A DNA stretch of 64,000 bases. It comes from Roseovarius pacificus. Lineage in GTDB: Bacteria; Pseudomonadota; Alphaproteobacteria; Rhodobacterales; Rhodobacteraceae. Below, in pieces: positions 36,964 through 45,452 of this stretch; position 1 is the stretch's first letter, and each line of letters starts with the position of its first letter. Below the pieces are notes generated by a model. That model was not told the DNA's origin. It was given only the letters and a program-made list of their open reading frames with translations, and ran no database searches. Position numbers and translations under genes: made by a program. Location of the stretch: contig NZ_FRBR01000006.1 of the NCBI RefSeq assembly GCF_900142665.1, positions 62,001-126,000 on the forward strand. The letters are read 5' to 3'.

Positions 36964-37986
36964 TCAAACCCACCCTCCTTTTGACATCAGGCCCATCGCC
37001 TCCAACTGTCGCCAACTGATCAGTTTGGTCGAACCGTCACACCACAGGTCGGGATTCTCCATCAGCCCATCGTAATAGGAGTCATAGAGCGCACTGTTCG
37101 CGAAATGCTCGCGCCGCCGCTTTTCCTCTGCGGACTTATCGACAACGACATGCAGGAATTTCGTATGAAGCAATATGCCCGACAGCATCTCGCCACCGTC
37201 CTCGGAATAGACCCTGTTCAGGCTTTTGGGCAGTAATGAATGCGCCGAACTGACATAAGCATAACGCCAGTGCCACCGTACGAGTGGCATCTTTCCCATG
37301 GTCGGCGCGCGGCGGGGCTGGTCGCCAAAAAACACCCGGGCACGCACACCTCCCTGAATCCACAAATTCTCGAGATCCGGTTTCTTGCGGATCATGTAAT
37401 TGCCGCCATCGAACCAGTTTAGCGCATGAAACGGATCATCGCCCGCACGATAGGGGTGATCCCGCAAACGGCCCTTGGGATACATGTCCAGCATCAACGC
37501 CCCCATGGACCGTCGGCCACTTTGATCCAGCCACCCAGTCAGGGCCGCCAAGGGGCGCGTATCATGATGTGGATAGATCAGGATTTCATCGGCATCCACC
37601 GTCAGGCACCAATGCCCGCTGCCATGACGGATTTGCAGCCAGGTCAACCAATCCACCCCGAAACGCGACAGCTTGTAACTATGCGATGTATGCCAAAGCG
37701 AAACATCGGGCTGCCGCGCCAGATAATCGCGCGTGCCATCATCGCTGTCGTTGTCGACGATCAGGAAATGCGCCACACCCAGGCGGCGGTAATGCTCAAG
37801 AAAGTAGGGCAGACGCACGATTTCGTTTCGAACCGTCGAAAAGACAAGGATCGCATCCGGGGAAATCTTCGCGGTGCGATCCTTGACCGGATGCAATTGC
37901 CGGCGTTTTCGAACGGCTCGAAACAGCAGGCGACGGCGCTTCCAGCGCAGCCGGTATGCCTTTGCCGCTTCGCTCAGCCAACCCAT
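36964..37986 (-). CDS. GT2-like glycosyltransferase (paralogue 2)
   Basis: This protein is about 340 residues and aligns with paralogue 1 from the basic N-terminus (YRLRWKRRRLLFRAVRKR) through the core: STVRNEIVRLPYFLEHYRRLG, FLIVDNDSDDGTRDYL and LTVDADEILIYPH. Both end with a conserved LISWRQLEAMGLMSKG-type tail (MSKGNWA in the other), so they arose by tandem duplication. I chose the ATG at 37986 (MGWLSEAAKAYRL), which gives a length close to the paralogue. The open frame upstream overlaps galE and has no counterpart. The ribosome site is weak, so the start is uncertain. Confidence 0.83.
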   Translation of the reverse strand: MGWLSEAAKAYRLRWKRRRLLFRAVRKRRQLHPVKDRTAKISPDAILVFSTVRNEIVRLPYFLEHYRRLGVAHFLIVDNDSDDGTRDYLARQPDVSLWHTSHSYKLSRFGVDWLTWLQIRHGSGHWCLTVDADEILIYPHHDTRPLAALTGWLDQSGRRSMGALMLDMYPKGRLRDHPYRAGDDPFHALNWFDGGNYMIRKKPDLENLWIQGGVRARVFFGDQPRRAPTMGKMPLVRWHWRYAYVSSAHSLLPKSLNRVYSEDGGEMLSGILLHTKFLHVVVDKSAEEKRRREHFANSALYDSYYDGLMENPDLWCDGSTKLISWRQLEAMGLMSKGGWV

Positions 37987-38029
37987 GCCTGCATGTCCGC
38001 TCAATTCCGCTTTCGCGGCAGAATCGGCA

Positions 38030-39013
38030 TTATTTGTCGTAATGTCCAGTTTGATGCCACCGCCACGCATCCCCGATCATCTGATCCAGCGTCGAGCGGG
38101 CGGGGGTCCAGCCAAGTTCTGCCTCGGCCCGGCTGGAGCCTGAAACCAGCTTGGTGCAATCTCCGGGCCGTCTTGGCCCTTCGATACGGGGCACATCCTT
38201 GCCGGTGATGCTCTCGGCGTTTTCGATCACCTCTCGCACGGAAAACCCTGTGCCGGTGCCAAGGTTGAACACCCGGCTACCCTTGCCCTGCTCCAGCCAG
38301 TTCAGCCCCAGAACATGCGCGTCCACCAAATCCATCACATGCACGTAATCCCGAATACAGGTCCCATCCGGCGTATCGTAATCGGTGCCGAAAATGGTCA
38401 ACGCATCCCGTTTGCCTTGAATGGCATCCAATATCAGCGGCACCAGATGCGTTTCGGGTTGATGGAACTCGCCCACTTCGGCCTCGGAGTCGGCGCCCGC
38501 AACATTGAAGTACCGAAAAACCACGTGGTTCAGGCCATACGCACCTTCGAAATCGCGCAACATATCCTCGATCGCACGCTTCGAAGCGCCATAGGCGTTG
38601 ATCGGATACTGTGCGCTGCTTTCGTCCAGAACCACATTGTCCTGGTCTCCATAGGTCGCACAGGTCGACGAAAACACCACGTTCATACACCCTGCCTGCA
38701 CCGCAGCCTGGAACAGCGTCAGCGATCCGGCCACATTATTGTGCCAGTAAAGGCCCGGCTCCCGCATGCTTTCACCGACCTGGCTCAGCGCCGCGAAATG
38801 CAGGATGGCAGCGGGCTGATAGGCTGCAAAGATCTGGTCCAGCCGCTCCCGGTCAGTAAGATCGCCCTGCTCGAACGGCCCGAACTTCACGGCTTCTTCC
38901 CAACCGGTACTGAGATTGTCATAGGTTACAGGCGTGTATCCGGCAGCCTTCAGCACCTTGCATGCGTGTGAGCCAATGTAACCCGCGCCACCGGTAACAA
39001 GAATATTCGTCAC
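38030..39013 (-). CDS. galE: UDP-glucose 4-epimerase
   Basis: GalE interconverts UDP-glucose and UDP-galactose (or N-acetyl forms) to supply polysaccharide precursors. The 327-residue extended SDR has the NAD motif VTGGAGYIGSH at residues 6-16 and the catalytic YGASK. The start is GTG at 39013. It lies 17 bases downstream of galU in the same direction and 43 bases upstream of the second GT, forming galU-galE-GT-GT. Confidence 0.95.
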   Translation of the reverse strand: MTNILVTGGAGYIGSHACKVLKAAGYTPVTYDNLSTGWEEAVKFGPFEQGDLTDRERLDQIFAAYQPAAILHFAALSQVGESMREPGLYWHNNVAGSLTLFQAAVQAGCMNVVFSSTCATYGDQDNVVLDESSAQYPINAYGASKRAIEDMLRDFEGAYGLNHVVFRYFNVAGADSEAEVGEFHQPETHLVPLILDAIQGKRDALTIFGTDYDTPDGTCIRDYVHVMDLVDAHVLGLNWLEQGKGSRVFNLGTGTGFSVREVIENAESITGKDVPRIEGPRRPGDCTKLVSGSSRAEAELGWTPARSTLDQMIGDAWRWHQTGHYDK

Positions 39014-39030
39014 GTTGGCCCCCTGCCCGA

Positions 39031-39924
39031 TTACTGTGCAGCTTTCCGAGCGTGAACGATATCGCTGATATACCGGTACAGATCATCCCGCAGCTCATCG
39101 CGTGCCAGGGCAAACGAAACCGTCGCCTGAAGAAAGCCCGCTTTCGATCCGCAATCGAAGCGTTCCCCTTCGAAACGATAGCCGTAAACCTCGTCCCCGT
39201 CTTCGCGGGCAGCAGCAATCGCGTCGGTCAGCTGGATTTCCCCACCGGCTCCGGTCTTTTTCTTGTTCAGCTTTTGCAAAACCTTGGGTGTCAGGATATA
39301 CCGTCCGATCACCGCAAGGTTCGAAGGCGCATCACCCAAGGCCGGTTTTTCGACCATACCCTTGGTGGAAACAACGCGGCCCATGTCTTCCTTGATATCC
39401 AGAACCCCGTATGCCGAAGCCTTGTCCTCCGGCACTTCCATAGCGGCGACGACGTTGCCCTGGGTTTCCTCGAATGCCTCGACCATTTGCGCCAGGCAGG
39501 GTTTGTCGGCCGCTATCACGTCATCCGGCAGCAAAACCGCAAAAGGCTCGTTCGCAATCAAATGGCGCGCGCACCAGACAGCATGCCCAAGGCCAAGCGG
39601 CTTGTGCTGGCGCAGATAAGCAATCTCGCCGCTATCCATGTTTGTGGATTTCAGGATTTGCAGCAACTCGTCCTTGCCCTTCTTGCGCAGTTCCTGCTCC
39701 AGCTGCGGGGCGAGGTCGAAATAATCCTCCAACGCGCCCTTGCCGCGGGAGGTCACGAAAATGAACTCTTTGATACCCGCGGCGCGTGCTTCGTCGATCG
39801 CATATTGCACCAAGGGGCGATCAACCAGCGTCATGATCTCTTTCGGAACCGATTTGGTTGCCGGCAAAAACCGGGTTCCCAAACCTGCCACCGGGAAAAT
39901 TGCTTTCGTGACTCTTTTACGCAT
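39031..39924 (-). CDS. galU: UTP-glucose-1-phosphate uridylyltransferase
   Basis: GalU makes UDP-glucose from UTP and glucose-1-phosphate. The 297-residue nucleotidyltransferase has the signature IFPVAGLGTRFLPATKSVPKE and PLVQYAIDEA, with FVTSRGKGALEDYFD further on. AGGAG lies five bases before the ATG at 39924; the ATG one codon upstream is too close to it. It starts the galU-galE-GT-GT series and shares its 140-base upstream gap with the end of kdsB. Confidence 0.96.
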   Translation of the reverse strand: MRKRVTKAIFPVAGLGTRFLPATKSVPKEIMTLVDRPLVQYAIDEARAAGIKEFIFVTSRGKGALEDYFDLAPQLEQELRKKGKDELLQILKSTNMDSGEIAYLRQHKPLGLGHAVWCARHLIANEPFAVLLPDDVIAADKPCLAQMVEAFEETQGNVVAAMEVPEDKASAYGVLDIKEDMGRVVSTKGMVEKPALGDAPSNLAVIGRYILTPKVLQKLNKKKTGAGGEIQLTDAIAAAREDGDEVYGYRFEGERFDCGSKAGFLQATVSFALARDELRDDLYRYISDIVHARKAAQ

Positions 39925-40064
39925 CATTACTCCTGACCGCCTCGCTCCCAAGGCTAGCTAACAGATTGCTTTTCCATTTCTGCGATACTGTAGCAATATG
40001 TCATTTTCCAGTAACAAATCCGGGGAAATTACGACCGGAAACATACCCGGAGAAAGTTCGCTCA

Positions 40065-40865
40065 TCAGATGAGAGACATTTCGCTTATCATCGCCTCAAT
40101 CCGTAGAACGTCCTCGGGGTTGTTTAGTTCCCAGAATTGTCGCCCACGTGCATCCACCTCGACACAACGAACCGGCTTCCCGTTCTCCAGAAACCGCAGT
40201 TGTTCCAACCCTTCGAGCTGCTCCAGCGGACCCTCCGGCCAACCCTGATAGTCTTTCAACGCCTGCGCCCGATATGCGTATACGCCAACATGGTGAAATA
40301 CCGGAGTCGCTTCGTCATCCTCATAGCTACGCGATGTAAACGGTATCACTTCTTTCGAGAAATACAGCGCATGACGTGCCGCATCGAACACCGCGGTCGT
40401 CCCGCCGACACGTCCGGCGCGACGATCTTCCAGAAACCCGTTCAAGGCCCGGCCATCGCAGCGCAGTACCGGTGTCGCCATCCCGGCATCGGCATCCTCG
40501 ACCAACGCGTCTATTAGAGCCTCCACAAACCAATGCGGGGTCAGCGGTGCATCCCCCTGTAGGTTGACGATCACGTCATGCGCTCCGCCCAAAGCCTTGT
40601 GCGCCTCGGCGCAGCGTTCTGTTCCGTTGCGACACCCTTCCGAGGTCATAACGACCTCCGCGCCGAAGGCTTCGGCAGCCGTGCGAATACGATCGTCATC
40701 GGTGGCCACCACGACACGCGGATCACCCCCGACCTGCTTGGCTGCCTCCCAACTGCGCTGAATCAGGCTCTTCTTTTCACCCGTGGCCCCGGTCAGCTCA
40801 ACCAGCGGCTTACCTGGATACCGGGTCGAAGCATACCGGGCCGGAATGACAATCAGCGGCTGCAT
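40065..40865 (-). CDS. kdsB: 3-deoxy-manno-octulosonate cytidylyltransferase (KdsB-like)
   Basis: KdsB activates Kdo as CMP-Kdo for lipopolysaccharide or capsule. The 266-residue protein begins LIVIPARYASTRYPGKPL, the family signature, and has RNGTERCAEAHKAL. Two features are unusual: an insert after the first signature (VELTGATGEKKSLIQ) and NLQGDAPL where typical KdsB has QGDEPL. A capsule-specific KdsB variant or a CMP-sugar enzyme for a related acid remains possible. The ATG overlaps the cysQ stop by one base (TGATG), so cysQ-kdsB is a coupled pair. Confidence 0.82.
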   Translation of the reverse strand: MQPLIVIPARYASTRYPGKPLVELTGATGEKKSLIQRSWEAAKQVGGDPRVVVATDDDRIRTAAEAFGAEVVMTSEGCRNGTERCAEAHKALGGAHDVIVNLQGDAPLTPHWFVEALIDALVEDADAGMATPVLRCDGRALNGFLEDRRAGRVGGTTAVFDAARHALYFSKEVIPFTSRSYEDDEATPVFHHVGVYAYRAQALKDYQGWPEGPLEQLEGLEQLRFLENGKPVRCVEVDARGRQFWELNNPEDVLRIEAMISEMSLI

Positions 40866-41662
40866 CAGGCTTCCTTCAGGTCGACACCCGGCGCATGGGC
40901 GATGAAGAACGGATTGGCAAATCCGTCTTTACCATACTTTAGTGGCGCATGGTCATCGAATCGCACCACATGCCCGCCCGCGCCATGCAATACCGCCTGA
41001 CCTGCGGCCGTGTCCCACTCCATCGTGCGGCCAAGGCGCGGATACAAATCCGCTTCGCCGGTCGCAACCAGGCAAAACTTCAAAGATGATCCAGCACTGG
41101 TCATGTCCTTGACACCATATTTGCCGATATAATCATCCGTGGCCTGATCGCGGTGCGATTTACTGGCCACAATCATCAACTCGCTATTGTCGGGCTGCGA
41201 CACCTTTATCTGCCGCACCGTACCGACCGTTTCCTTGTCGAAAGGTCCGTCCTCTTCCACCGATGTACCGTCGGCCTGAGTAAAGAACATGCGGCCCTTG
41301 GCAGGCGCATAAACCACGCCCCGCACGGGCACACCGTTTTCGACATAGGCGATGTTCACCGTGAAATCGCCACGACGATTTATGAATTCCTTGGTTCCGT
41401 CCAGCGGATCGACAATCAGGAAAGTATCGACGCTCTGGCTATGTGAGCCGGATTGCTCTTCGGTCACCAATGCCACATCGGGAAATGCATCACGCAACCC
41501 TGCGGAAATCAGCGCGTCAGCCGCTTCATCGGCCTCGGTCACAGGGCTGTCGTCGGATTTGACCTTCACGTCGAACTCATCGGAATTGTAGATTTCCATG
41601 ATCCGGTCTCCGCCCTCCAGGGCCAGGTGGCGCATGACCTTCACCAGCTTTTCGTAATCCAA
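40865..41662 (-). CDS. cysQ: 3'(2'),5'-bisphosphate nucleotidase CysQ
   Basis: CysQ hydrolyses 3'-phosphoadenosine 5'-phosphate (PAP), the by-product of sulfotransferases and PAPS reduction. The 265-residue inositol-monophosphatase-fold protein has the metal motif DPLDGTKEF and the later WDTAAGQAVLHGAGG. The start is TTG at 41662, seven bases after AGGAG. It is coupled to kdsB and divergent from a KpsM-like gene. Its place in the polysaccharide block, with a sulfotransferase, suggests support of glycan sulfation. Confidence 0.93.
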   Translation of the reverse strand: MDYEKLVKVMRHLALEGGDRIMEIYNSDEFDVKVKSDDSPVTEADEAADALISAGLRDAFPDVALVTEEQSGSHSQSVDTFLIVDPLDGTKEFINRRGDFTVNIAYVENGVPVRGVVYAPAKGRMFFTQADGTSVEEDGPFDKETVGTVRQIKVSQPDNSELMIVASKSHRDQATDDYIGKYGVKDMTSAGSSLKFCLVATGEADLYPRLGRTMEWDTAAGQAVLHGAGGHVVRFDDHAPLKYGKDGFANPFFIAHAPGVDLKEA

Positions 41663-41683
41663 TTTACCGCTCCTGTTTACTCT

Positions 41684-41700
41684 GCGTACAAAAGGTACGC
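41684..41700. promoter_or_regulatory. GCGTAC-AAAAG-GTACGC palindrome in the cysQ/kpsM divergent region
   Basis: A perfect six-base inverted repeat with a five-base spacer lies 22 bases before the cysQ start. Its core CGTAC-AAAAG-GTACG matches CGTAC-AAAAC-GTACG (minus strand) in the gltD/Gfa gap at 16644-16664 in both arms and four of five spacer bases. A shared regulator is inferred. Confidence 0.5.
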
Positions 41701-41801
41701 CTTGTGTTGATCCGTGGCGTGGTGCCCCTTATGATATGCTGGTAACGGATCGGCAAGAAATCCGTATAAGAAATGCAGTTACATGCCGACAAGGCGAGGC
41801 C

Positions 41802-42623
41802 ATGTTTCAGAAAGTCACCCCAAAGAGCAATCTGCAGTCGGCGATTGCCACTATCGAGTTGATCTATCACGCGACCGTGCGCAGCGTTCGGAAAACGCAC
41901 GGAAACGCCTTGTTTGCGATTATCAACAATATCCTGACAGCCGTAATTTTTGTTCTGGCATTTTACGTGATGTTCTCGATGTTGGGCTTGAGAGGCGCAA
42001 AGCTGCGCGGCGATTTCCTGCTTTACATGATGTCGGGAATTTTCCTGTTTCTCACGCATATCAAGGCGCTTGGAGCGGTGGCCGGGGCCGAAGGGCCGTC
42101 CTCTCCGATGATGCAGCACGCCCCCATGAATACGGTGATCTCGGTTGCGGCGGCTGCACTTGGCGCACTTTATATTCAGGTACTGTCGGTCGCCGTGATC
42201 CTGTTTGCCTATCACGTCGCCGTCACACCTTTTGAAATCGCGTATCCCATACCGGCATTCGGAATGATCCTGTTGTCCTGGTTCACCGGTGTTTCCATCG
42301 GGCTGGTGTTGCTGGCGGTCAAACCGTGGTTTCCAGGGTTTGTCGGGATTTTCACAACCGTCTATCAGCGCGCGAACATGATCGCCTCGGGCAAGATGTT
42401 CGTTGCCAACTCCCTGCCGTCCTTCATGGTCGCAATGTTCGACTGGAACCCGTTGTTTCACGCCATCGACCAGTGCCGGGGCTTTACCTTCATCAATTAC
42501 TTCCCACGCAATTCCTCGGTGGAGTATCCCGTGATCGTTGGTGTTGTGCTTCTGGTGATCGGAATGATGGGCGAATTCTACACACGCCAGTACGCATCGA
42601 AAAGCTGGGACGCCCGCCGCTAG
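41802..42623 (+). CDS. KpsM-like polysaccharide ABC exporter permease
   Basis: The 273-residue protein is an ABC-2 type permease with six hydrophobic segments, starting MFQKVTPKSNLQ; family members export capsule polysaccharide with a KpsT-type ATPase. The MFDWNPLFHAIDQCRGFTFINYF segment near residues 210-232 is typical of KpsM/RfbA-type permeases. The ATG at 41802 follows GGCGAGGC. No kpsT, kpsE or kpsD gene is in the window, so partners must be elsewhere. It is convergent with alkB, with a six-base gap, and divergent from cysQ. Confidence 0.85.
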   Translation: MFQKVTPKSNLQSAIATIELIYHATVRSVRKTHGNALFAIINNILTAVIFVLAFYVMFSMLGLRGAKLRGDFLLYMMSGIFLFLTHIKALGAVAGAEGPSSPMMQHAPMNTVISVAAAALGALYIQVLSVAVILFAYHVAVTPFEIAYPIPAFGMILLSWFTGVSIGLVLLAVKPWFPGFVGIFTTVYQRANMIASGKMFVANSLPSFMVAMFDWNPLFHAIDQCRGFTFINYFPRNSSVEYPVIVGVVLLVIGMMGEFYTRQYASKSWDARR

Positions 42624-42629
42624 GATGGC

Positions 42630-43238
42630 CTAATCGACCACACGCAGCGTCAGGTTGATCCGCCCGCCGCGCGGCAACAACGTGGACGAGCCAACTCTGA
42701 TCCTGTCGATCCCATGATAGATCAACCGCGCCTCGCCACCCATGACCAGAACGTCCCCCGACTCCAGCCATGTTGATTCGGTCCTGCCCCCGCGCGTCGT
42801 GTTACCGATGCGAAACAGCGCGGAAGCCCCTAACGAAACCGACAGAACCGGCCAGCTGAAATCGCTCTCGTCGCGATCCTGGTGCATCCCCATCTTGGCC
42901 GACTCATCGTAGTAATTCACCAGACAGCAATCCGGGCCGCGCCGATCACCGACCAGATCGGCCCAGATATCGAGCACCGCCTGCGGTATCGCGGGCCAGG
43001 GGCTGTCATCGGCCTGACATGGCTCATACCGATAGCCGCTGCGATCCGTCACCCAGCCATAACGCCCTGCCGAGGTCATCCGCACCGACATCCGCCGCCC
43101 GCCCGGCGTGACCGGCCGCGCAAAGGCCGCCGCACGCACAACCCCGCGCAAATCCTCTACCAACCGGGCCTGCGCATCGGGCGCCAGATACCCCTTGTGA
43201 ATCTCCACCCCTCGTATGTTCAACACCGTTCCGGCCAT
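42630..43238 (-). CDS. alkB: alkylated DNA repair dioxygenase AlkB
   Basis: AlkB removes methyl groups from 1-methyladenine and 3-methylcytosine using iron, oxygen and 2-oxoglutarate. The 202-residue protein has the metal triad H119, D121 (GMHQDRDE) and H175 (LIYHGIDR). R193 and R199 in GRINLTLR fit the 2-oxoglutarate and substrate-recognition arginines. The N-terminal nucleotide lid (VRMTSAGRYGWVTDRSGYRY) is present. It lies between the KpsM-like gene (convergent) and dnaK (divergent). No ada gene is adjacent. Confidence 0.93.
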   Translation of the reverse strand: MAGTVLNIRGVEIHKGYLAPDAQARLVEDLRGVVRAAAFARPVTPGGRRMSVRMTSAGRYGWVTDRSGYRYEPCQADDSPWPAIPQAVLDIWADLVGDRRGPDCCLVNYYDESAKMGMHQDRDESDFSWPVLSVSLGASALFRIGNTTRGGRTESTWLESGDVLVMGGEARLIYHGIDRIRVGSSTLLPRGGRINLTLRVVD

Positions 43239-43310
43239 CTCACCCCCGGCTTTCGCAATCCGCCCGCCAGAAATTATGCATAAAATACCAGATTACACTT
43301 CCCGGCGGCG

Positions 43311-43339
43311 CTTGCAGGGCCACAATCGCCTGCCTATAT
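43311..43339 (+). promoter_or_regulatory. predicted RpoH (sigma-32) heat-shock promoter of dnaK
   Basis: CTTGCA (43311-43316) and CCTATAT (43333-43339), separated by 16 bases, resemble the alphaproteobacterial sigma-32 consensus CTTG-N16/17-CYTATnT. It lies about 120 bases before the dnaK start. Confidence 0.6.
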
Positions 43340-43457
43340 ACGCGCAAAGCACGGAACCCGGCCAGTTCTGTCGGGGCCCGTCCAACCATCGGGGGTCTGA
43401 TGCCATAACGGGTCGGGCGTCCGGAACATCGCCTTGTAATGGAAGGGATCGAAAAAC

Positions 43458-45377
43458 ATGTCTAAAGTGATCGGTATCGACCTCGGAACCACCAACAGCT
43501 GCGTCGCCATCATGGATGGCAGCCAGGCCCGTGTGATCGAAAACTCGGAAGGCGCGCGCACGACGCCCTCGATCGTGGCCTTTGCCGAAGGTGAGCGCCT
43601 CGTCGGACAGCCGGCCAAGCGTCAGGCTGTCACCAACCCCGAAAACACCATCTTTGGCGTCAAGCGCCTGATCGGTCGCCGCGCGGATGACGCGGATCTG
43701 GCCAAGGACAAGAAGAACATGCCGTTCAACGTCATCGACGGCGGCAACGGCGACGCCTGGGTCGAAGCCCGCGGCGAAAAATACAGCCCCTCTCAAATTT
43801 CCGCCTTCATCCTCGGCAAGATGAAGGAAACCGCCGAAAGCTACCTTGGCGAAGACGTGACGCAAGCCGTCATCACCGTGCCTGCCTATTTCAACGACGC
43901 TCAGCGTCAGGCCACCAAAGACGCAGGCAAGATCGCCGGTCTCGAAGTGCTGCGCATCATCAACGAGCCGACCGCCGCCGCACTGGCCTACGGTCTGGAC
44001 AAGGAAAACACGCACACCATCGCCGTTTATGACCTTGGCGGCGGTACGTTCGACGTGACCATCCTTGAAATCGACGACGGCCTGTTCGAGGTGAAAGCCA
44101 CCAACGGCGACACCTTCCTTGGCGGTGAAGATTTCGACATGCGTATCGTCAACTACCTGGCGGACGAGTTCAAAAAGGAACACGGCGTCGACCTGACCAA
44201 GGACAAAATGGCCCTTCAGCGCCTGAAGGAAGCTGCCGAAAAAGCCAAGATCGAACTGTCCAGCAGCTCGCAGACCGAAATCAACCAGCCCTTCATCTCG
44301 ATGGGCACGGACGGCCAGCCGCTGCACATGGTCATCAAGCTGACCCGCGCCAAGCTGGAAAGCCTCGTGGGCGACCTGATCAAGGCCTCGATGAAGCCCT
44401 GTGCAGCCGCGCTCAAGGATGCCGGTCTTTCGGCAAATGAAATCGACGAAATCGTTCTGGTCGGCGGCATGACCCGTATGCCCAAGGTGGTCGAGGAAGT
44501 GACCAAGTTCTTCGGCAAGGAGCCCCACAAGGGCGTGAACCCCGACGAAGTGGTCGCCATGGGCGCCGCTATTCAGGCCGGTGTTCTGCAAGGTGATGTC
44601 AAGGATGTCGTCCTGCTCGACGTGACGCCGCTCAGCCTGGGGATCGAAACGCTCGGTGGCGTTTTCACCCGCCTGATTGACCGCAACACCACGATCCCGA
44701 CCAACAAGTCGCAGATCTTCTCGACCGCCGAGGACAACCAGAGCGCCGTGACGATCCGCGTCTTCCAGGGTGAACGTGAAATGGCGGCCGACAACAAGCT
44801 GCTCGGTCAGTTCAATCTCGAAGACATTCCGCCCGCACCGCGCGGCATGCCCCAGATCGAAGTGACCTTCGACATCGACGCCAACGGTATCGTCTCTGTT
44901 TCGGCCAAGGACAAAGGCACCAACAAGGAACAGAAGATCACCATTCAGGCGTCCGGTGGCCTCAGCGACGAGGACATCGAGAACATGGTCAAGGAAGCCG
45001 AGGAAAACGCCGAGGCAGACAAGGCCCGCCGCGAACTGATCGAAGCCAAGAACCAGGCCGAAAGCCTCATCCATTCGACCGAAAAATCGGTGGAAGAGCA
45101 CAGCGACAAGGTCGATCCGACCACGGTTGAGGCTATCGAACTGGCCATCGCGGCACTGAAAGACGACCTCGAGAAAGAGGATGCAACCGCTGATAAGATC
45201 AAGGCAGGCATCCAGAACGTGACCGAGGCGGCCATGAAACTGGGCGAAGCCATCTACAAGGCTCAGGCCGAAGAAGGCAGCGACGAGCCCACCGCAGCCG
45301 ATGAGGCCGCCGGTCCGGACGACGACGACATCGTCGATGCCGACTTCGAGGACCTCGACAACGACAAGCGCTCGTAA
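43458..45377 (+). CDS. dnaK: Hsp70 chaperone DnaK
   Basis: DnaK folds and disaggregates proteins with DnaJ and GrpE. The 639-residue protein starts [21 protein letters not shown] (ATPase domain). Further Hsp70 signatures are [16 protein letters not shown] and [12 protein letters not shown]. The substrate-binding domain and acidic end ([19 protein letters not shown]) are complete. A heat-shock promoter candidate lies upstream and a hairpin lies in the 75-base gap to dnaJ. Confidence 0.99.
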   Translation: MSKVIGIDLGTTNSCVAIMDGSQARVIENSEGARTTPSIVAFAEGERLVGQPAKRQAVTNPENTIFGVKRLIGRRADDADLAKDKKNMPFNVIDGGNGDAWVEARGEKYSPSQISAFILGKMKETAESYLGEDVTQAVITVPAYFNDAQRQATKDAGKIAGLEVLRIINEPTAAALAYGLDKENTHTIAVYDLGGGTFDVTILEIDDGLFEVKATNGDTFLGGEDFDMRIVNYLADEFKKEHGVDLTKDKMALQRLKEAAEKAKIELSSSSQTEINQPFISMGTDGQPLHMVIKLTRAKLESLVGDLIKASMKPCAAALKDAGLSANEIDEIVLVGGMTRMPKVVEEVTKFFGKEPHKGVNPDEVVAMGAAIQAGVLQGDVKDVVLLDVTPLSLGIETLGGVFTRLIDRNTTIPTNKSQIFSTAEDNQSAVTIRVFQGEREMAADNKLLGQFNLEDIPPAPRGMPQIEVTFDIDANGIVSVSAKDKGTNKEQKITIQASGGLSDEDIENMVKEAEENAEADKARRELIEAKNQAESLIHSTEKSVEEHSDKVDPTTVEAIELAIAALKDDLEKEDATADKIKAGIQNVTEAAMKLGEAIYKAQAEEGSDEPTAADEAAGPDDDDIVDADFEDLDNDKRS

Positions 45378-45396
45378 GGCGCCTGACGGGACCAGT

Positions 45397-45425
45397 GGGG
45401 CCGGTCCGACCAACGGGCCGGCCCT
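45397..45425 (+). other. hairpin between dnaK and dnaJ
   Basis: GGGCCGG (45398-45404) pairs with CCGGCCC (45418-45424), extended by one G-U pair, around a 13-base loop. There is no T-run. It could partly limit read-through or stabilise dnaK mRNA so that DnaK exceeds DnaJ. Confidence 0.4.
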
Positions 45426-45452
45426 GCGTGTTCCAGCAAAAGGAGATCCCCG

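Noticed and set aside
39925-40064. Promoter of galU in the kdsB-galU gap
   Set aside because: The candidate -10 (TACAGT) has no -35 at a proper distance; too weak to list.
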